64,000 bases of DNA from Candidatus Magnetomicrobium cryptolimnococcus. Its GTDB lineage: Bacteria > Nitrospirota > Thermodesulfovibrionia > Thermodesulfovibrionales > Magnetobacteriaceae. Each line of letters begins with the position of its first letter. The first letter of the stretch is position 1. The DNA is taken from the NCBI GenBank assembly GCA_018606805.1, contig JAGYWI010000003.1, positions 1 through 64,000 of the forward strand, given 5' to 3'. Position numbers and translations under genes: made by a program. The notes beneath the pieces are model-generated. The model did not search any database. It had not been told where the DNA came from and was given only the letters and a program-made list of their open reading frames with translations. This document shows positions 35,810-45,084 of the stretch, in pieces.

Positions 35810-37181
35810 TAAAACAAAGACAGTGTACGAGTGCCAGTCCTGCGGCTATATATCGCCTAAATGGGCTGGTAAATGTCCGGATTGTGGGGCATGGAATAGT
35901 TTAGTTGAAGAAACGAGGGAGGCTCTACCGAAGGCGATTCAAAAGGTAAGTGCCGGTACAAAGCCTGTGCCGTTATCATCACTTGAGCTAAGCGGTGAAG
36001 AGCGTATTAGTACTGGTAGCATTGAGTTAAATCGAGTAACAGGTGGGGGCATCGTTGCCGGGTCTTTAATCTTGATAGGGGGCGACCCAGGCGTTGGTAA
36101 GTCTACGCTAATGCTTCAGCTCCTTGATGGAATATATAAACATGCAAATAACCAACTACCCGCTGCCCTTTATGTCTCCGGTGAAGAATCCCTTAAGCAA
36201 ATAAAAATCCGCTCACTGCGCCTACATATTAATACACCGTTAATTGTGGTGCTTTCTGAAACTTGTGTAGAAATCATAATTGAACATGCCAAAAAACTGC
36301 AACCAAGCATCCTTATCGTAGATTCCATCCAAACAGTGTACACCCAAACACTGCCAAGTGCCCCCGGTTCAATAGGACAGGTGCGAGAGTCTGCCACAAA
36401 GCTTATGCACTTTGCCAAGCGTACGAACACGCCGGTTTTTTTGGTTGGACACGTTACCAAAGAAGGCGCCATAGCAGGTCCGCGGGTACTGGAGCATATA
36501 GTAGATACGGTGCTTTATTTTGAAGGTGAGCGTATGCACCACTATAGGATTTTGCGCGCAGTTAAAAATCGCTTTGGCTCAACAAATGAAATAGGCGTCT
36601 TTACCATGGAAGACTCCGGACTTAAAGAAATAACCAATCCGTCTGAGCTTTTCCTTTCTGAGCGACCGGAGGGGAAGGTTTCAGGCACAACCGTTGTGTC
36701 AACGATTGAAGGCACGCGGCCTTTGATGGTTGAGCTGCAAGCGCTTGTGTGTCAGACGACCTTTGGCGTGCCACGGCGGACAAGCATTGGCGTGGATATA
36801 AACAGGGTGAACTTGCTCGTTGCTGTACTTGAAAAGATAGCTGGCCTTAATCTGGGCTATATGGATATATTTACAAATGTTGTTGGCGGTCTTAAGATAG
36901 TAGAGCCAGCCTTTGACCTTGGCATAATAGCTACAATTGCCTCGTCTTTTAAAAATGTACCGATTAAAAAAAACACCTTTGTCTTTGGCGAGGTGGGGCT
37001 TTCAGGGGAGGTGCGCACCGTGTCGCAGGCAGAGGCAAGACTTCGGGAGGGGGAAAAAATCGGCTTTAAAGAGGCCGTTATCCCTGCTACAAATTATAAT
37101 AAACTGACTATTAAACCAAATATAAATGTAATAGGGGTGAAAAACATAGATGAGACGATTAAAGCTGTGCTTGATTATTAG
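35799..37181 (+). CDS. radA: DNA repair protein RadA, 460 aa
   Basis: A RecA-like helicase/ATPase that promotes branch migration in recombination repair. The N-terminal zinc finger is CQSCGYISPKWAGKCPDCGAW, Walker A is GGDPGVGKST, the RadA motif is KNRFGSTNE, and the C-terminal Lon-like domain includes FGEVGLSGEVR. The start is TTG 35799, with CAGGGA upstream, overlapping thiD by 11 nt. It therefore may be expressed with the thiamine operon. Confidence 0.95.
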   Translation: MPSNKTKTVYECQSCGYISPKWAGKCPDCGAWNSLVEETREALPKAIQKVSAGTKPVPLSSLELSGEERISTGSIELNRVTGGGIVAGSLILIGGDPGVGKSTLMLQLLDGIYKHANNQLPAALYVSGEESLKQIKIRSLRLHINTPLIVVLSETCVEIIIEHAKKLQPSILIVDSIQTVYTQTLPSAPGSIGQVRESATKLMHFAKRTNTPVFLVGHVTKEGAIAGPRVLEHIVDTVLYFEGERMHHYRILRAVKNRFGSTNEIGVFTMEDSGLKEITNPSELFLSERPEGKVSGTTVVSTIEGTRPLMVELQALVCQTTFGVPRRTSIGVDINRVNLLVAVLEKIAGLNLGYMDIFTNVVGGLKIVEPAFDLGIIATIASSFKNVPIKKNTFVFGEVGLSGEVRTVSQAEARLREGEKIGFKEAVIPATNYNKLTIKPNINVIGVKNIDETIKAVLDY

Positions 37182-37788
37182 CATAGGCGTATTACTGTAT
37201 GCCTGTGTGCCACAGATTGAAAAACTGGAAACAACCACTGTACCGGATTGTGTGGAAGAAGTCAAAAGCCTTACTATAGAGCAACTGTTAAACAGATTAA
37301 ACGCTATAAAGACAATAAAGGGCACAGCCGAGGCCTCACTGAAAACACCAAGTAAAGTACTCTCTGGCGATGCCTCTATTACAATAAATAATGATGACAC
37401 AATTAGTGTGAAAATCTATTCACTTGGCGTACAGGTAGGTGAGCTGGGGAAAAAAAATGGTGCTACCTACAGTAACCCAGAAATGACATTAAACGAGAGG
37501 ACTTTTTTTGTAAATGCCATAAAAGACGGTCTCCTTTGGTGGAAAGATGTTTCAATACAAAAAGGGGGCACTGAAATTAAAGCCTTTAATAAAAATAAGG
37601 TAGTAAAGATAGATAAGGCAAGCCTCCTACCCATGGAACAACGGATAATACTTCCAAGTGGTTATACTTTAAAGGTAAAATATAAAGAGGTGCTTTGCAC
37701 AGAAGGCGTATGGTTTCCATCACAACTGGAGGCATCTATTGGAACGCTGAGTATATCCATAGCCTTTGATGGTGTTAAACTACATTAG
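37150..37788 (+). CDS. DUF4292-like lipoprotein, 212 aa
   Basis: The signal peptide has a lipobox at Cys19 (LLYAC). The remainder resembles the LolA/LppX-like fold of DUF4292: IKGTAEASLKTPSKVLSGDA, KIYSLGVQVGEL, and later VKYKEVLCTEGVWFPSQLEA. Such proteins are thought to handle lipids or lipoproteins in the envelope, but this one is uncharacterised. It overlaps the 3' end of radA by 32 nt. Confidence 0.7.
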   Translation: MRRLKLCLIISIGVLLYACVPQIEKLETTTVPDCVEEVKSLTIEQLLNRLNAIKTIKGTAEASLKTPSKVLSGDASITINNDDTISVKIYSLGVQVGELGKKNGATYSNPEMTLNERTFFVNAIKDGLLWWKDVSIQKGGTEIKAFNKNKVVKIDKASLLPMEQRIILPSGYTLKVKYKEVLCTEGVWFPSQLEASIGTLSISIAFDGVKLH

Positions 37789-37803
37789 GAGGTAAAATAA
37801 GAA

Positions 37804-38022
37804 ATGATAAATACATATACTGCAAAATACACTAAGATTAGCTCAGGCTACATGGGGCAAATAATAGAGTGGCCTGAGATTATAACAGAAGGGAAAGATT
37901 TAGAGGAATGTAGAGAGATGATACAAGATGCCCTAAAGGAAATGATAGAAGTCTATCGGCAACAAAATTGGGAAATACCCATTGGAAGAGGATTGATTGA
38001 GCAGGTACCGGTTGAGATATAA
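37804..38022 (+). CDS. HicB-like antitoxin-family protein, 72 aa
   Basis: A typical partial-RNase-H fold of the HicB family: YTAKYTKISSGYMGQIIEWP, then TEGKDLEECREMIQDALKEM. The ribosome site is AGGAGG. No HicA toxin gene is adjacent and a family D repeat begins 11 bp after the stop, so it is an orphan or has lost its partner. Confidence 0.8.
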   Translation: MINTYTAKYTKISSGYMGQIIEWPEIITEGKDLEECREMIQDALKEMIEVYRQQNWEIPIGRGLIEQVPVEI

Positions 38023-38032
38023 TATATGTCAG

Positions 38033-38212
38033 TTATACCCAAACAAATTAGGTTTGCAAGGCATCATTAAAAATAATAAGGAAACAAATACAGAATGAGG
38101 GCTCTGCCCTCACACTCCCGCCAAAGATGCGGAGGCGCACCTCCCTGGGACTTGTCCTTTTGGAATCCCATATATGGAAATCCATACTTTACTCGTTATT
38201 TTTTTGCAAACC
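38033..38212. repeat. Family D element, inverted copy
   Basis: Starts TTATACCCAAACAAATTAGG, continues with GTTTGCAAGG and ends with TTGCAAACC at 38204-38212. The GTGAGGGC-type hairpin lies at about 38096-38114. The middle carries GCGGAGGCGCACCTCC in place of one stem of the other copies. It lies between the HicB gene and the next ORF. Confidence 0.8.
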
Positions 38213-38279
38213 AGTTTGCTTTTGGTATTGGTTAAAGACACAAGTACTGAAGCTAACAAAAGAATTGAGGGGTTTTCTG

Positions 38280-38597
38280 TTGGAAAAGCATTTTACAGTA
38301 AATGAGGGTTTTAATAACATAATAACAATTAAAAAGTCCATGTTTGCGTATATTTTGGAAAGTGTTAAGGATATACAAAACGAACGAGCGCGTATTGCCG
38401 AGCAACTTGGCATAGAGTGGTGCTTAATTAAAAAACAGGATTTTTTCACAATAAACGGAAACCTTGATACTGAGTACGCTATTGTGGATGGTATGAAGCT
38501 CTATGAGCTTGGTTATAACGTAAATCCTCTTATGAAGGTTATTGTATTTAAAAGAGATGAATTTGATGAAATAGCTAAACTTGCTGCTTCTGTTTAA
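38280..38597 (+). CDS. Hypothetical protein, 105 aa, ended by a repeat
   Basis: The frame is open upstream into the family D repeat, so I start at TTG 38280, where GAGGGG sits 7 nt upstream. An alternative is ATG 38331 (MFAYILESVKDIQNERARIA). No family recognised. The C-terminal part reads IVDGMKLYELGYNVNPLMKV. The TAA stop lies inside the family A element at 38593, so the native C-terminus may be lost. Confidence 0.5.
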   Translation: MEKHFTVNEGFNNIITIKKSMFAYILESVKDIQNERARIAEQLGIEWCLIKKQDFFTINGNLDTEYAIVDGMKLYELGYNVNPLMKVIVFKRDEFDEIAKLAASV

Positions 38598-38731
38598 TAG
38601 GTGACAAAAATTAAGGGCTTGCCCCTAGTTTCGCCCCACAAAAATAGGTGTATCATAGGGGCAGACCTTTCGAGTGTCTGCCCTATTTTTAATCTACACT
38701 TTGTGTCCTTATCAAATCGAAATGTGTTATA
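38593..38731. repeat. Family A element, inverted copy, left end incomplete
   Basis: The right end retains ATCAAATCGAAATGTGTTATA (one base different from the usual end) at 38711-38731. The left end begins at TTTAATAGG, missing the outermost 12-13 bp of the terminal repeat. Both internal stem-loops are present, one degenerate. Confidence 0.8.
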
Positions 38732-38784
38732 AATTTGTGAAATTTTATTTAAGCAATATTTATGCCAAACGGTATTGGTTTTTT

Positions 38785-41247
38785 TCAAATTGGTTCTTCA
38801 CTTTTTAGTTCAATGATAAATGTAACGCCACTTGGTGAATTAACCGCATAAATAGTGCCATCCATGCCTTTTTCTATTATAGCCCTGCAAATATATAGAC
38901 CAATGCCAGTGCCCTTGGAGCCTTTTGTAGTAAAATATGGCTGAAAGATTTTTGGAAATATATGTTCAGGGATTCCACCTCCATTGTCTTTAATAGCTAT
39001 GGTTGCAACACCATTTTTTTGCTCTATGGTTACATTGATTTCGCCTTCTGTTTGCTTAAGTATTCCCTTATTTCTTGAATCTATAATAGCGTCTTTGGCA
39101 TTACTTATTATATTAATAAGTACCTGCTTTAATTCATTTGCAAAACCAAAGATTTTCAGCTGGTTTGTGGTGTTACACGAAACGCTGTAGTGTATAGAGT
39201 GATTTCTTAACTGTCCTTCAAATATTGTGCTAATCTTTTTAATAGCGTCGCTTAAATCAAAGAGCTTTTTTTCTTTTGATGGTTTAAAAAAATTTCTAAA
39301 ATCATCAATAGTCATAGCCATAAAATTGATTTGTTCCATGATATTTTGTATGCTTTTAGATATATAATTTTTATCGAGCTCGCCATAGTCATAGGCATCT
39401 TCAAAGTCTTGAACATAAAGCGCTACGGAGTTCAACGGTTGGCGCCACTGGTGCGCAATAGCACCTATCATTTCTCCCATGGCTGCCATCTTTGATTGTT
39501 GAAGTAAAATCTGTTCCTGTTGCCGATTTTTAGCTAACTTATTTGCTATATCTTCTTTAAGTTGTTTATTTAAGTTTTTGAGTTCCTCGGTTTTTTCCAT
39601 AAGCTCTTGTTCCATACGCTTACGTCTTGTTATATCTCTTTGGATTGCCACAAAACCATTTAGTGTGCCGTTTTTTTCTAAAATAGGTGCTATCGTCATA
39701 TAGGCATCATAAAGTGTGCCATTTTTTCTTTTATTTATAAGTTCTCCAGACCATACATTGTGTGCCATTATGGTTAGCCACATACCTTCATAAAACCCAT
39801 CACTATGTTTACCGCTTTTTAGTATGTTTGGTTTTTTACCCTTTACATCTTCCATACTGTAACCAGTCAATTTTTCAAATGCAGGATTTACATACTGAAT
39901 TATGCCGTTAATATCTGTAATTACAACGGATTCGCCGGCATATTCTATGCTTTGCGTTAGGCGATTCATTAATTCATCTTTTTGTCTTATTTCAGTAACA
40001 TCCTTAGACAGTAGTACAAATCCAACTATATTGTCGTTTCTGTCTTTTATTGCTGTCATCACTGCTTCAACATAGCATACTATACCGTTTATTATGCGTT
40101 CAAAGGTAAAGCTGTGAGTTTGTGATTTATATATTTTTTGTTTACATTCCTCTAATCTTTTACTATTTATATTTTCGTTTTCATGGATTTCCATTACCTT
40201 TTTACCAATAACGCTGTCTCTTTCATAGCCAAACAGCCTTTGTGCTTCAACGTTATAATATTTAATGTTAAAGTTAATATCTGTTGCTATGATAGCCCCA
40301 GTTGAGGAGTTTAGTATATTATCAAGATATACGGATTTTTCTTCCCTATCTTTTTCTGTAATCTGTCTTTCTTTTATCTGGTATAAAAGCGGGCGAAATA
40401 TTAATATGTAAAGTATAGGATTTATAACAATAATTAATATAAAGCTGTCTATCAAGGCAGATATAATAAACGGTAGGTGGTCTAATGTATTATGTAGAAA
40501 TATCATAATAGCAAGTTCTGTACAGAAAATGGACGCTATGGTAACTATCAATAGTCTTATAGCAGTAGGTTTGTCGTATTTTTCGGCTAAAGGGGTAGCA
40601 ACAATCCGTTTTTCTTTTAATATAATAATGGTTACGAACAATAAATAAATGAAAGTAAAGGCTATGAGTGTTATCATAGAGCGTTGGGTTAGGGTGTCAA
40701 GCGTATTTTTTCTTTCGCTAATATCATAGTAAATTTCTATAACGCCTAATAGTTGACCATTCTTCATAAAAGGCACATATGTTTCTATGCAATGAAAATC
40801 ATACTTTTGTCCTTCAAGCGATGATACGCCTTTACTGACGACCTTTGAGTATGGGATTCCTTTGGCAACTATATTTGTAAAATATTCTTTAGTATTAAGT
40901 TCCCCTATGTCTTCTTTAGCTGTGGAGTATATAACCTCTGCGTCTTTAGAAAATATTTTTAATTTAAGAAACTCAAAATCGTCTTTTGCCCCATTTACCA
41001 TTTCTTCAAAGTGTGCAGGCAGCTTTTTTTCGGTTAATAACCTGTCATCGTAAAAAAGCATATTAGACATATGTGTAGCTACGCGCTTAGCCTCTTGTTG
41101 GGAATTTTCCGTTAGTAACTCAACAAACGACGGATATACAATGAAAACTTCATAAAACGACAACGCTATTACCATTAGTAAAGATAGCGCTAAAGTCTTT
41201 TCAAATAGTTTTATCCTATGCACTTTATATACATTCCCTTCAAACAT
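38785..41247 (-). CDS. Membrane sensor histidine kinase with two PAS domains, 820 aa
   Basis: TM1 (about 15-37), a periplasmic region (40-185) and TM2 (190-212), followed by further hydrophobic helices (about 228-285). Then PAS at about 305-420 and PAS at about 425-545, a coiled coil (545-580), a HisKA with phospho-acceptor His599 (IAHQWRQPLN), and a HATPase with DNGGGI and KGTGIGLYI. The IAHQWRQPLN subtype is shared with the kinase at 55866. No receiver or regulator gene is adjacent. Signal unknown. Confidence 0.9.
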   Translation of the reverse strand: MFEGNVYKVHRIKLFEKTLALSLLMVIALSFYEVFIVYPSFVELLTENSQQEAKRVATHMSNMLFYDDRLLTEKKLPAHFEEMVNGAKDDFEFLKLKIFSKDAEVIYSTAKEDIGELNTKEYFTNIVAKGIPYSKVVSKGVSSLEGQKYDFHCIETYVPFMKNGQLLGVIEIYYDISERKNTLDTLTQRSMITLIAFTFIYLLFVTIIILKEKRIVATPLAEKYDKPTAIRLLIVTIASIFCTELAIMIFLHNTLDHLPFIISALIDSFILIIVINPILYILIFRPLLYQIKERQITEKDREEKSVYLDNILNSSTGAIIATDINFNIKYYNVEAQRLFGYERDSVIGKKVMEIHENENINSKRLEECKQKIYKSQTHSFTFERIINGIVCYVEAVMTAIKDRNDNIVGFVLLSKDVTEIRQKDELMNRLTQSIEYAGESVVITDINGIIQYVNPAFEKLTGYSMEDVKGKKPNILKSGKHSDGFYEGMWLTIMAHNVWSGELINKRKNGTLYDAYMTIAPILEKNGTLNGFVAIQRDITRRKRMEQELMEKTEELKNLNKQLKEDIANKLAKNRQQEQILLQQSKMAAMGEMIGAIAHQWRQPLNSVALYVQDFEDAYDYGELDKNYISKSIQNIMEQINFMAMTIDDFRNFFKPSKEKKLFDLSDAIKKISTIFEGQLRNHSIHYSVSCNTTNQLKIFGFANELKQVLINIISNAKDAIIDSRNKGILKQTEGEINVTIEQKNGVATIAIKDNGGGIPEHIFPKIFQPYFTTKGSKGTGIGLYICRAIIEKGMDGTIYAVNSPSGVTFIIELKSEEPI

Positions 41248-41568
41248 GACTTTCTATACAAGTATTATCTTTACAGATATAAAAAACAACTGAATTTTAC
41301 TTTACTGTCAAAAATTTACAGATTTGCTGAAGCACCTCTTCATGCAATTAAAAATAGCCAGCCATGTTAAATAATAATAAATTATTTTATAGTATAAATC
41401 TTATTAAGTCAATGTCTTATATATAGGTAAATTATTTGAAATTATAAAGTAATCTGTTTTTGTAAGTATAAATAACTTCAGTTAATCGTTATCATATTTT
41501 ATTTATAAGTTATTTAAATATTGTTAAATGTGTTGAGTTTTTTGTTGGCAATAGTTTAAAATTAAACT
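41248..41568. other. AT-rich intergenic region with divergent promoters
   Basis: This 321-bp gap separates divergent genes and has no ORF. A -35/-10 pair for the + strand gene is seen at 41533 (TTGAGT) and 41557 (TAAAAT), 18 bp apart. The remainder is about 75% A+T and shows no family A, B or D repeat. Confidence 0.6.
41533..41562 (+). promoter_or_regulatory. Promoter of the coiled-coil gene, apparently leaderless
   Basis: TTGAGT (41533-41538), an 18-bp spacer and TAAAAT (41557-41562), then 6 nt to the ATG. There is no ribosome binding site between the -10 and the start codon. Confidence 0.5.
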
Positions 41569-42327
41569 ATGGCAATAATAACGGTACCAAGAGTATTAAG
41601 AGAAAGGCTTGGCGAAGATGGTGCTGAGGCATTTATTGATATCTTTAATAGATTGGATATTGTTTCTAAAAGAGATTTGCCAACGAAAGAGGACTTGGCC
41701 AAAAGTATAGAGCGTTTAGCAACGAAAGAGGACTTAGCTATACTTAGAGAGGAAATAGCTGAAACGAAAGAGGACTTAGCTAAAGTTAGAGATAGTATGG
41801 CAACGAAAGAGGACTTAGCTAAGATGAGAGAGGCAACACAGGAGGAGTTTGTCAAAATAAGAGAAGTTATGGCCACTAAAGAAGATTTAACCAGAGTTAA
41901 AGAAGATTTAACCAAAGTTAAAGAAGATTTAACCAAAGTTAAAGAAGATTTAACCAAAGTTAAAGAAGATTTAACCAAAGTTAAAGAAGTTATGGCTACC
42001 AAAGAGGACTTAGCTAAAGTGAGAGAAGTCATGGCCACTAAAGAGGACTTAGCTAAAGTGAGAGAAGTCATGACTACTAAAGAGGACTTAGCCAAAGTTA
42101 GAGAAGAAATGATAAAAATGGAGAGTAGGCTTTCGGAACGAATAGTTGCCCTTGACAGCAAAGCTAGTAAAGAAGATTTAGCTAAAGTAGAAGGCAGGCT
42201 TTCGGAACGAATAACCTTGTTAGAAGGCAAGATGAGGTTATATCTTATAATAATTATTTTTATTATCCTCGCAACTAATCCAAAGGCACTAGACTTGTTT
42301 GCAAAACTACTAGGCTTTATAAAGTAA
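41569..42327 (+). CDS. Long tail-anchored coiled-coil repeat protein, 252 aa
   Basis: N-terminal segment VPRVLRERLGEDGAEAFIDI is related to the two proteins at 17276 and 17718. The coil is made of repeated KEDLAK-type units: five 7-residue VKEDLTK units from 21-bp DNA repeats (41878-41982) and three 13-residue KEDLAKVREVMAT units from 39-bp repeats (42001-42117). After SRLSERI repeats comes a C-terminal TM helix (LYLIIIIFIILA) and NPKALDLFAKLL. Near-identical DNA units suggest recent expansion and length variation. Function unknown. Confidence 0.8.
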   Translation: MAIITVPRVLRERLGEDGAEAFIDIFNRLDIVSKRDLPTKEDLAKSIERLATKEDLAILREEIAETKEDLAKVRDSMATKEDLAKMREATQEEFVKIREVMATKEDLTRVKEDLTKVKEDLTKVKEDLTKVKEDLTKVKEVMATKEDLAKVREVMATKEDLAKVREVMTTKEDLAKVREEMIKMESRLSERIVALDSKASKEDLAKVEGRLSERITLLEGKMRLYLIIIIFIILATNPKALDLFAKLLGFIK

Positions 42328-42476
42328 ATAATCATCAATTCTGTTAAATATAATTGGTTGTTATCCCCATCTTTAACTGATAAAAATATCTTTTTTTAAG
42401 CCTAAGTTGTTTGGGTATAATATCGTGTATAATAATAAATTATTAAAAACATTAAAAAGTGAATGGAGTGTATATT

Positions 42477-43415
42477 ATGAGCAGAAGAATGATTACCACT
42501 CTTATTTTAGTTATGGTGTTTATAGCTATTAAAATTCCCATTATAAATAGTATGCCTTGTGCGTTATCGCAAGTCAAAGAAGTAAACGCAACAAAGCTAC
42601 CTGTGGTTGCTAGCATCTATCCAATTTATTTTTTCTCTAAGGCAATCGGTGGTGGAAAGGCCGAGGTGTTTAATATGACGCCCTCCGGTGTAGAGCCTCA
42701 CGATTATGAACCAACTGCCTTGGATATGGCACGCATTGAAGATAGTAAATTAGTGATTTTAAATGGTGGAGGCTTAGAGGGTTGGGAGAAAAATGTCAAA
42801 AAAAATATTAAATCTGACCATACTTTAATAGTAATTGCCGGTGAGGGGTTAGCTAACCAACAAATGGTGGAAGAGGGTAAAAACACAATAGACCCGCATA
42901 TTTGGCTAAGTCCGACTTTAGCGCAAAAAATGGTTGATAACATCGCGACAGGCTTTATACAGGTAGACCATGCAAACGCTGATTATTATAAAACAAATGC
43001 CTCAACCCTTAAAGCCAAAATAGAGACGCTGGATGTTGCCTATAAGACAGGCCTTAAAAACTGTAAAGAAAAAAATATAATTACCTCTCATGCAGCCTTT
43101 GGTTACCTTGCAGCCAGTTATGGCCTTAAACAAGTTTCAATTGCGGGCTTATCGCCCGATAATGAGCCATCGCCACGTCAAATGGTGGATATTGTTAAAT
43201 TTGCCAAAGCCAACAATGTAAAATACATATTTTTTGAAAGTTTAGTTAGTCCGAAATTATCCCAAACCATCGCTAATGAAATTGGCGTCCAAACTATGGT
43301 ATTAAATCCAATAGAGGGCTTAACCGCTGAGGAAGTAGCAGAAGGTCAAGACTATTTTACTATTATGATGAGTAATTTAACGAATATTCAAATAGCTTTG
43401 CGATGTCGCCAGTAG
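42477..43415 (+). CDS. znuA: Zinc/manganese ABC transporter substrate-binding protein, 312 aa
   Basis: Cluster A-I periplasmic binding protein for Zn, Mn or Fe. Signal/anchor at about 8-30. Metal-binding residues appear in VEPHDYEP (His), DPHIWLSP (His), ITSHAAFGYLA (His) and the C-terminal FFESLVSPKL region. I start at ATG 42477, behind TGGAGTG, not at GTG 42459. The His-rich loop of classical ZnuA is absent, so Mn is also possible. A short AT palindrome-like TAATAATAAATTATTA at about 42429-42444 could be a metal regulator site, but this is weak. Confidence 0.87.
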   Translation: MSRRMITTLILVMVFIAIKIPIINSMPCALSQVKEVNATKLPVVASIYPIYFFSKAIGGGKAEVFNMTPSGVEPHDYEPTALDMARIEDSKLVILNGGGLEGWEKNVKKNIKSDHTLIVIAGEGLANQQMVEEGKNTIDPHIWLSPTLAQKMVDNIATGFIQVDHANADYYKTNASTLKAKIETLDVAYKTGLKNCKEKNIITSHAAFGYLAASYGLKQVSIAGLSPDNEPSPRQMVDIVKFAKANNVKYIFFESLVSPKLSQTIANEIGVQTMVLNPIEGLTAEEVAEGQDYFTIMMSNLTNIQIALRCRQ

Positions 43416-44167
43416 ATCACACACAAAATATTATAGAAGTTGAAAATGTGTTTTTCTCCTACGGTCAATGTGATGTCCTAAAAGACATTACGTTGACAAT
43501 CCACAAAGGGGACTATCTTGGGCTTGTCGGTCCAAATGGCTCAGGTAAGACTACGCTTATTAAGGTAATCTTAGGGCTACTTAAGCCAAGACGGGGTTTA
43601 ATCAGATTATTTGGCGATGATATTAAGGATTTTCAAAACTGGCATAAGATCAGTTATGTGCCGCAAAAAACCATTAGCTTTGAAGTGGGCTTTCCAGCTA
43701 CAGTAAAAGAGGTGGTCCTTATGGGCAGGTATGGCAGACGAGGTATGTTTCATAAGGTAACGGCAGAAGATAGAAAAAAAACCGAAGAAGCCTTAAAAGA
43801 GGTAAATATGTGGAATTTTCGGGACTGTCTTATAGGAGAGCTCTCTGGAGGCCAGCAACGGCGCGTATTCATAGCGCGTGCATTAGCTAGTCAACCGGAG
43901 GTTATCTTCCTCGATGAACCCACTGTCGGTATTGATAAAACCAACCAAGAGGAACTATACGCCATATTGCGGAAATTAAACAAAGATATGGATTTGACCT
44001 TAGTTATGGTATCGCATGATATTGAAAAAATCGTTCAAGAAACAATGCACATTGCCTGCATTGACCGTACATTAGTGTGTCATGCCTCACCGGAAGACTT
44101 CCTTAAAGATAGTCCACTGCAAAACATACTCGGTTATAATATTAAAATGATTCACCACCGCCACTAA
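43403..44167 (+). CDS. znuC: Zinc/manganese ABC transporter ATP-binding protein, 254 aa
   Basis: ABC ATPase: Walker A GPNGSGKTT, Q-loop YVPQK, signature LSGGQQRR, Walker B VIFLDEP and H-loop VSHD. It overlaps the binding-protein gene by 13 nt and is followed after 5 bp by the permease, a standard three-gene metal importer. Confidence 0.92.
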   Translation: MSPVDHTQNIIEVENVFFSYGQCDVLKDITLTIHKGDYLGLVGPNGSGKTTLIKVILGLLKPRRGLIRLFGDDIKDFQNWHKISYVPQKTISFEVGFPATVKEVVLMGRYGRRGMFHKVTAEDRKKTEEALKEVNMWNFRDCLIGELSGGQQRRVFIARALASQPEVIFLDEPTVGIDKTNQEELYAILRKLNKDMDLTLVMVSHDIEKIVQETMHIACIDRTLVCHASPEDFLKDSPLQNILGYNIKMIHHRH

Positions 44168-44172
44168 AGCAT

Positions 44173-44973
44173 ATGGGGCTTGATATTTTTCAATATAGTT
44201 TCATTGTGCGTGGGCTAGAAGCCGGTATTATCGTAGCACTGATAGCACCGCTAATCGGTATTTTTTTGGTCTTACGCCGCTACTCCCTGATAGCTGACAC
44301 ACTTGCTCATGTGTCTTTGGTAGGTGTTGCCCTTGGTTTACTTTTAGGATTAAATCCGATATTAACAGCTATTGCCATAACTGTTATAGCTTCTTTAGGG
44401 ATTGAACGCTTGCGAGTTTCTAAAAGGGTATATGGTGAGTCAGCATTAGCACTTTTTTTATCCGGCAGTTTGGCGCTTGCCATAATCATCTTGGGCTTGG
44501 CTAAAGGATTTAATACCAATTTGTTTAATTATCTATTTGGCAGTATTGTTACGGTTACCAATGGGGATATTTATGTGATTGCAGTCTTGGCTTTCATAGT
44601 GCTTGTTAGTCTTTCGCTTTTTTACAAGGAGCTTGTTTACATTACCTTTGATGAAGAATCCGCACAAGTAAACGGTATACGCACACACTTAATCAACATG
44701 GTATTAATTATGCTTGCAGCCTTGACTGTTTCTTTGTCTATCCCTATAGTTGGCGTGCTGCTTATATCAGCCCTGCTCGTCATACCTGTACTGATTGCCC
44801 TGCAATTAAAAACGAGCTTTGCTAAGACTATTTTTTACGCTGAAATCATTTCCTTGTTTTCTGTAATTGCTGGTATCGTTATTTCCTTTTACCTTAATCT
44901 TGCAACTGGCGGCACTATTGTCTTAGTTATGCTTATTATTTTTGTCGTTATTACATTTATAAAAAAAAGATGA
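44173..44973 (+). CDS. znuB: Zinc/manganese ABC transporter permease, 266 aa
   Basis: ABC-3 family membrane permease with about eight TM segments. Family features are FLVLRRYSLIADTLAHVSLVGVALG at the N-terminus, shown here for identification only in part (SLIADTLAHVSL), and IPIVGVLLISALLVIPV. It completes the importer with the preceding two genes. Complete length. Confidence 0.92.
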   Translation: MGLDIFQYSFIVRGLEAGIIVALIAPLIGIFLVLRRYSLIADTLAHVSLVGVALGLLLGLNPILTAIAITVIASLGIERLRVSKRVYGESALALFLSGSLALAIIILGLAKGFNTNLFNYLFGSIVTVTNGDIYVIAVLAFIVLVSLSLFYKELVYITFDEESAQVNGIRTHLINMVLIMLAALTVSLSIPIVGVLLISALLVIPVLIALQLKTSFAKTIFYAEIISLFSVIAGIVISFYLNLATGGTIVLVMLIIFVVITFIKKR

Positions 44974-45039
44974 AACGTAATAGTTAAGCCCCCCCTGTCT
45001 CGTATTTCCCTCTACTTTGAACGCCAACTTTTAATTGCG

Positions 45040-45077
45040 ACACCGCATCAATGACAACATGGGGGCTGAACTATTAC
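45040..45077. repeat. Family C motif
   Basis: CGCATCAATGACAACATGGGGGCTGAACTATTAC lies between the permease gene and the Rpn pseudogene; only the tail GGGGGCTGAACTATTAC is shared with the copies at 28099-28116 and 55814. Confidence 0.55.
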
Positions 45078-45084
45078 TTATTAT

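Noticed and set aside
41562-42338. Long minus-strand ORF (258 codons) of SLTLAKSS repeats
   Set aside because: It is the antisense of the coiled-coil gene. Repeated DNA keeps the frame open, and it has no family resemblance or ribosome site.
42429-42444. Zur/Fur-type operator before the znuA-like gene
   Set aside because: The AT palindrome is imperfect and such runs are common in this AT-rich DNA, so it is mentioned only as a weak possibility.
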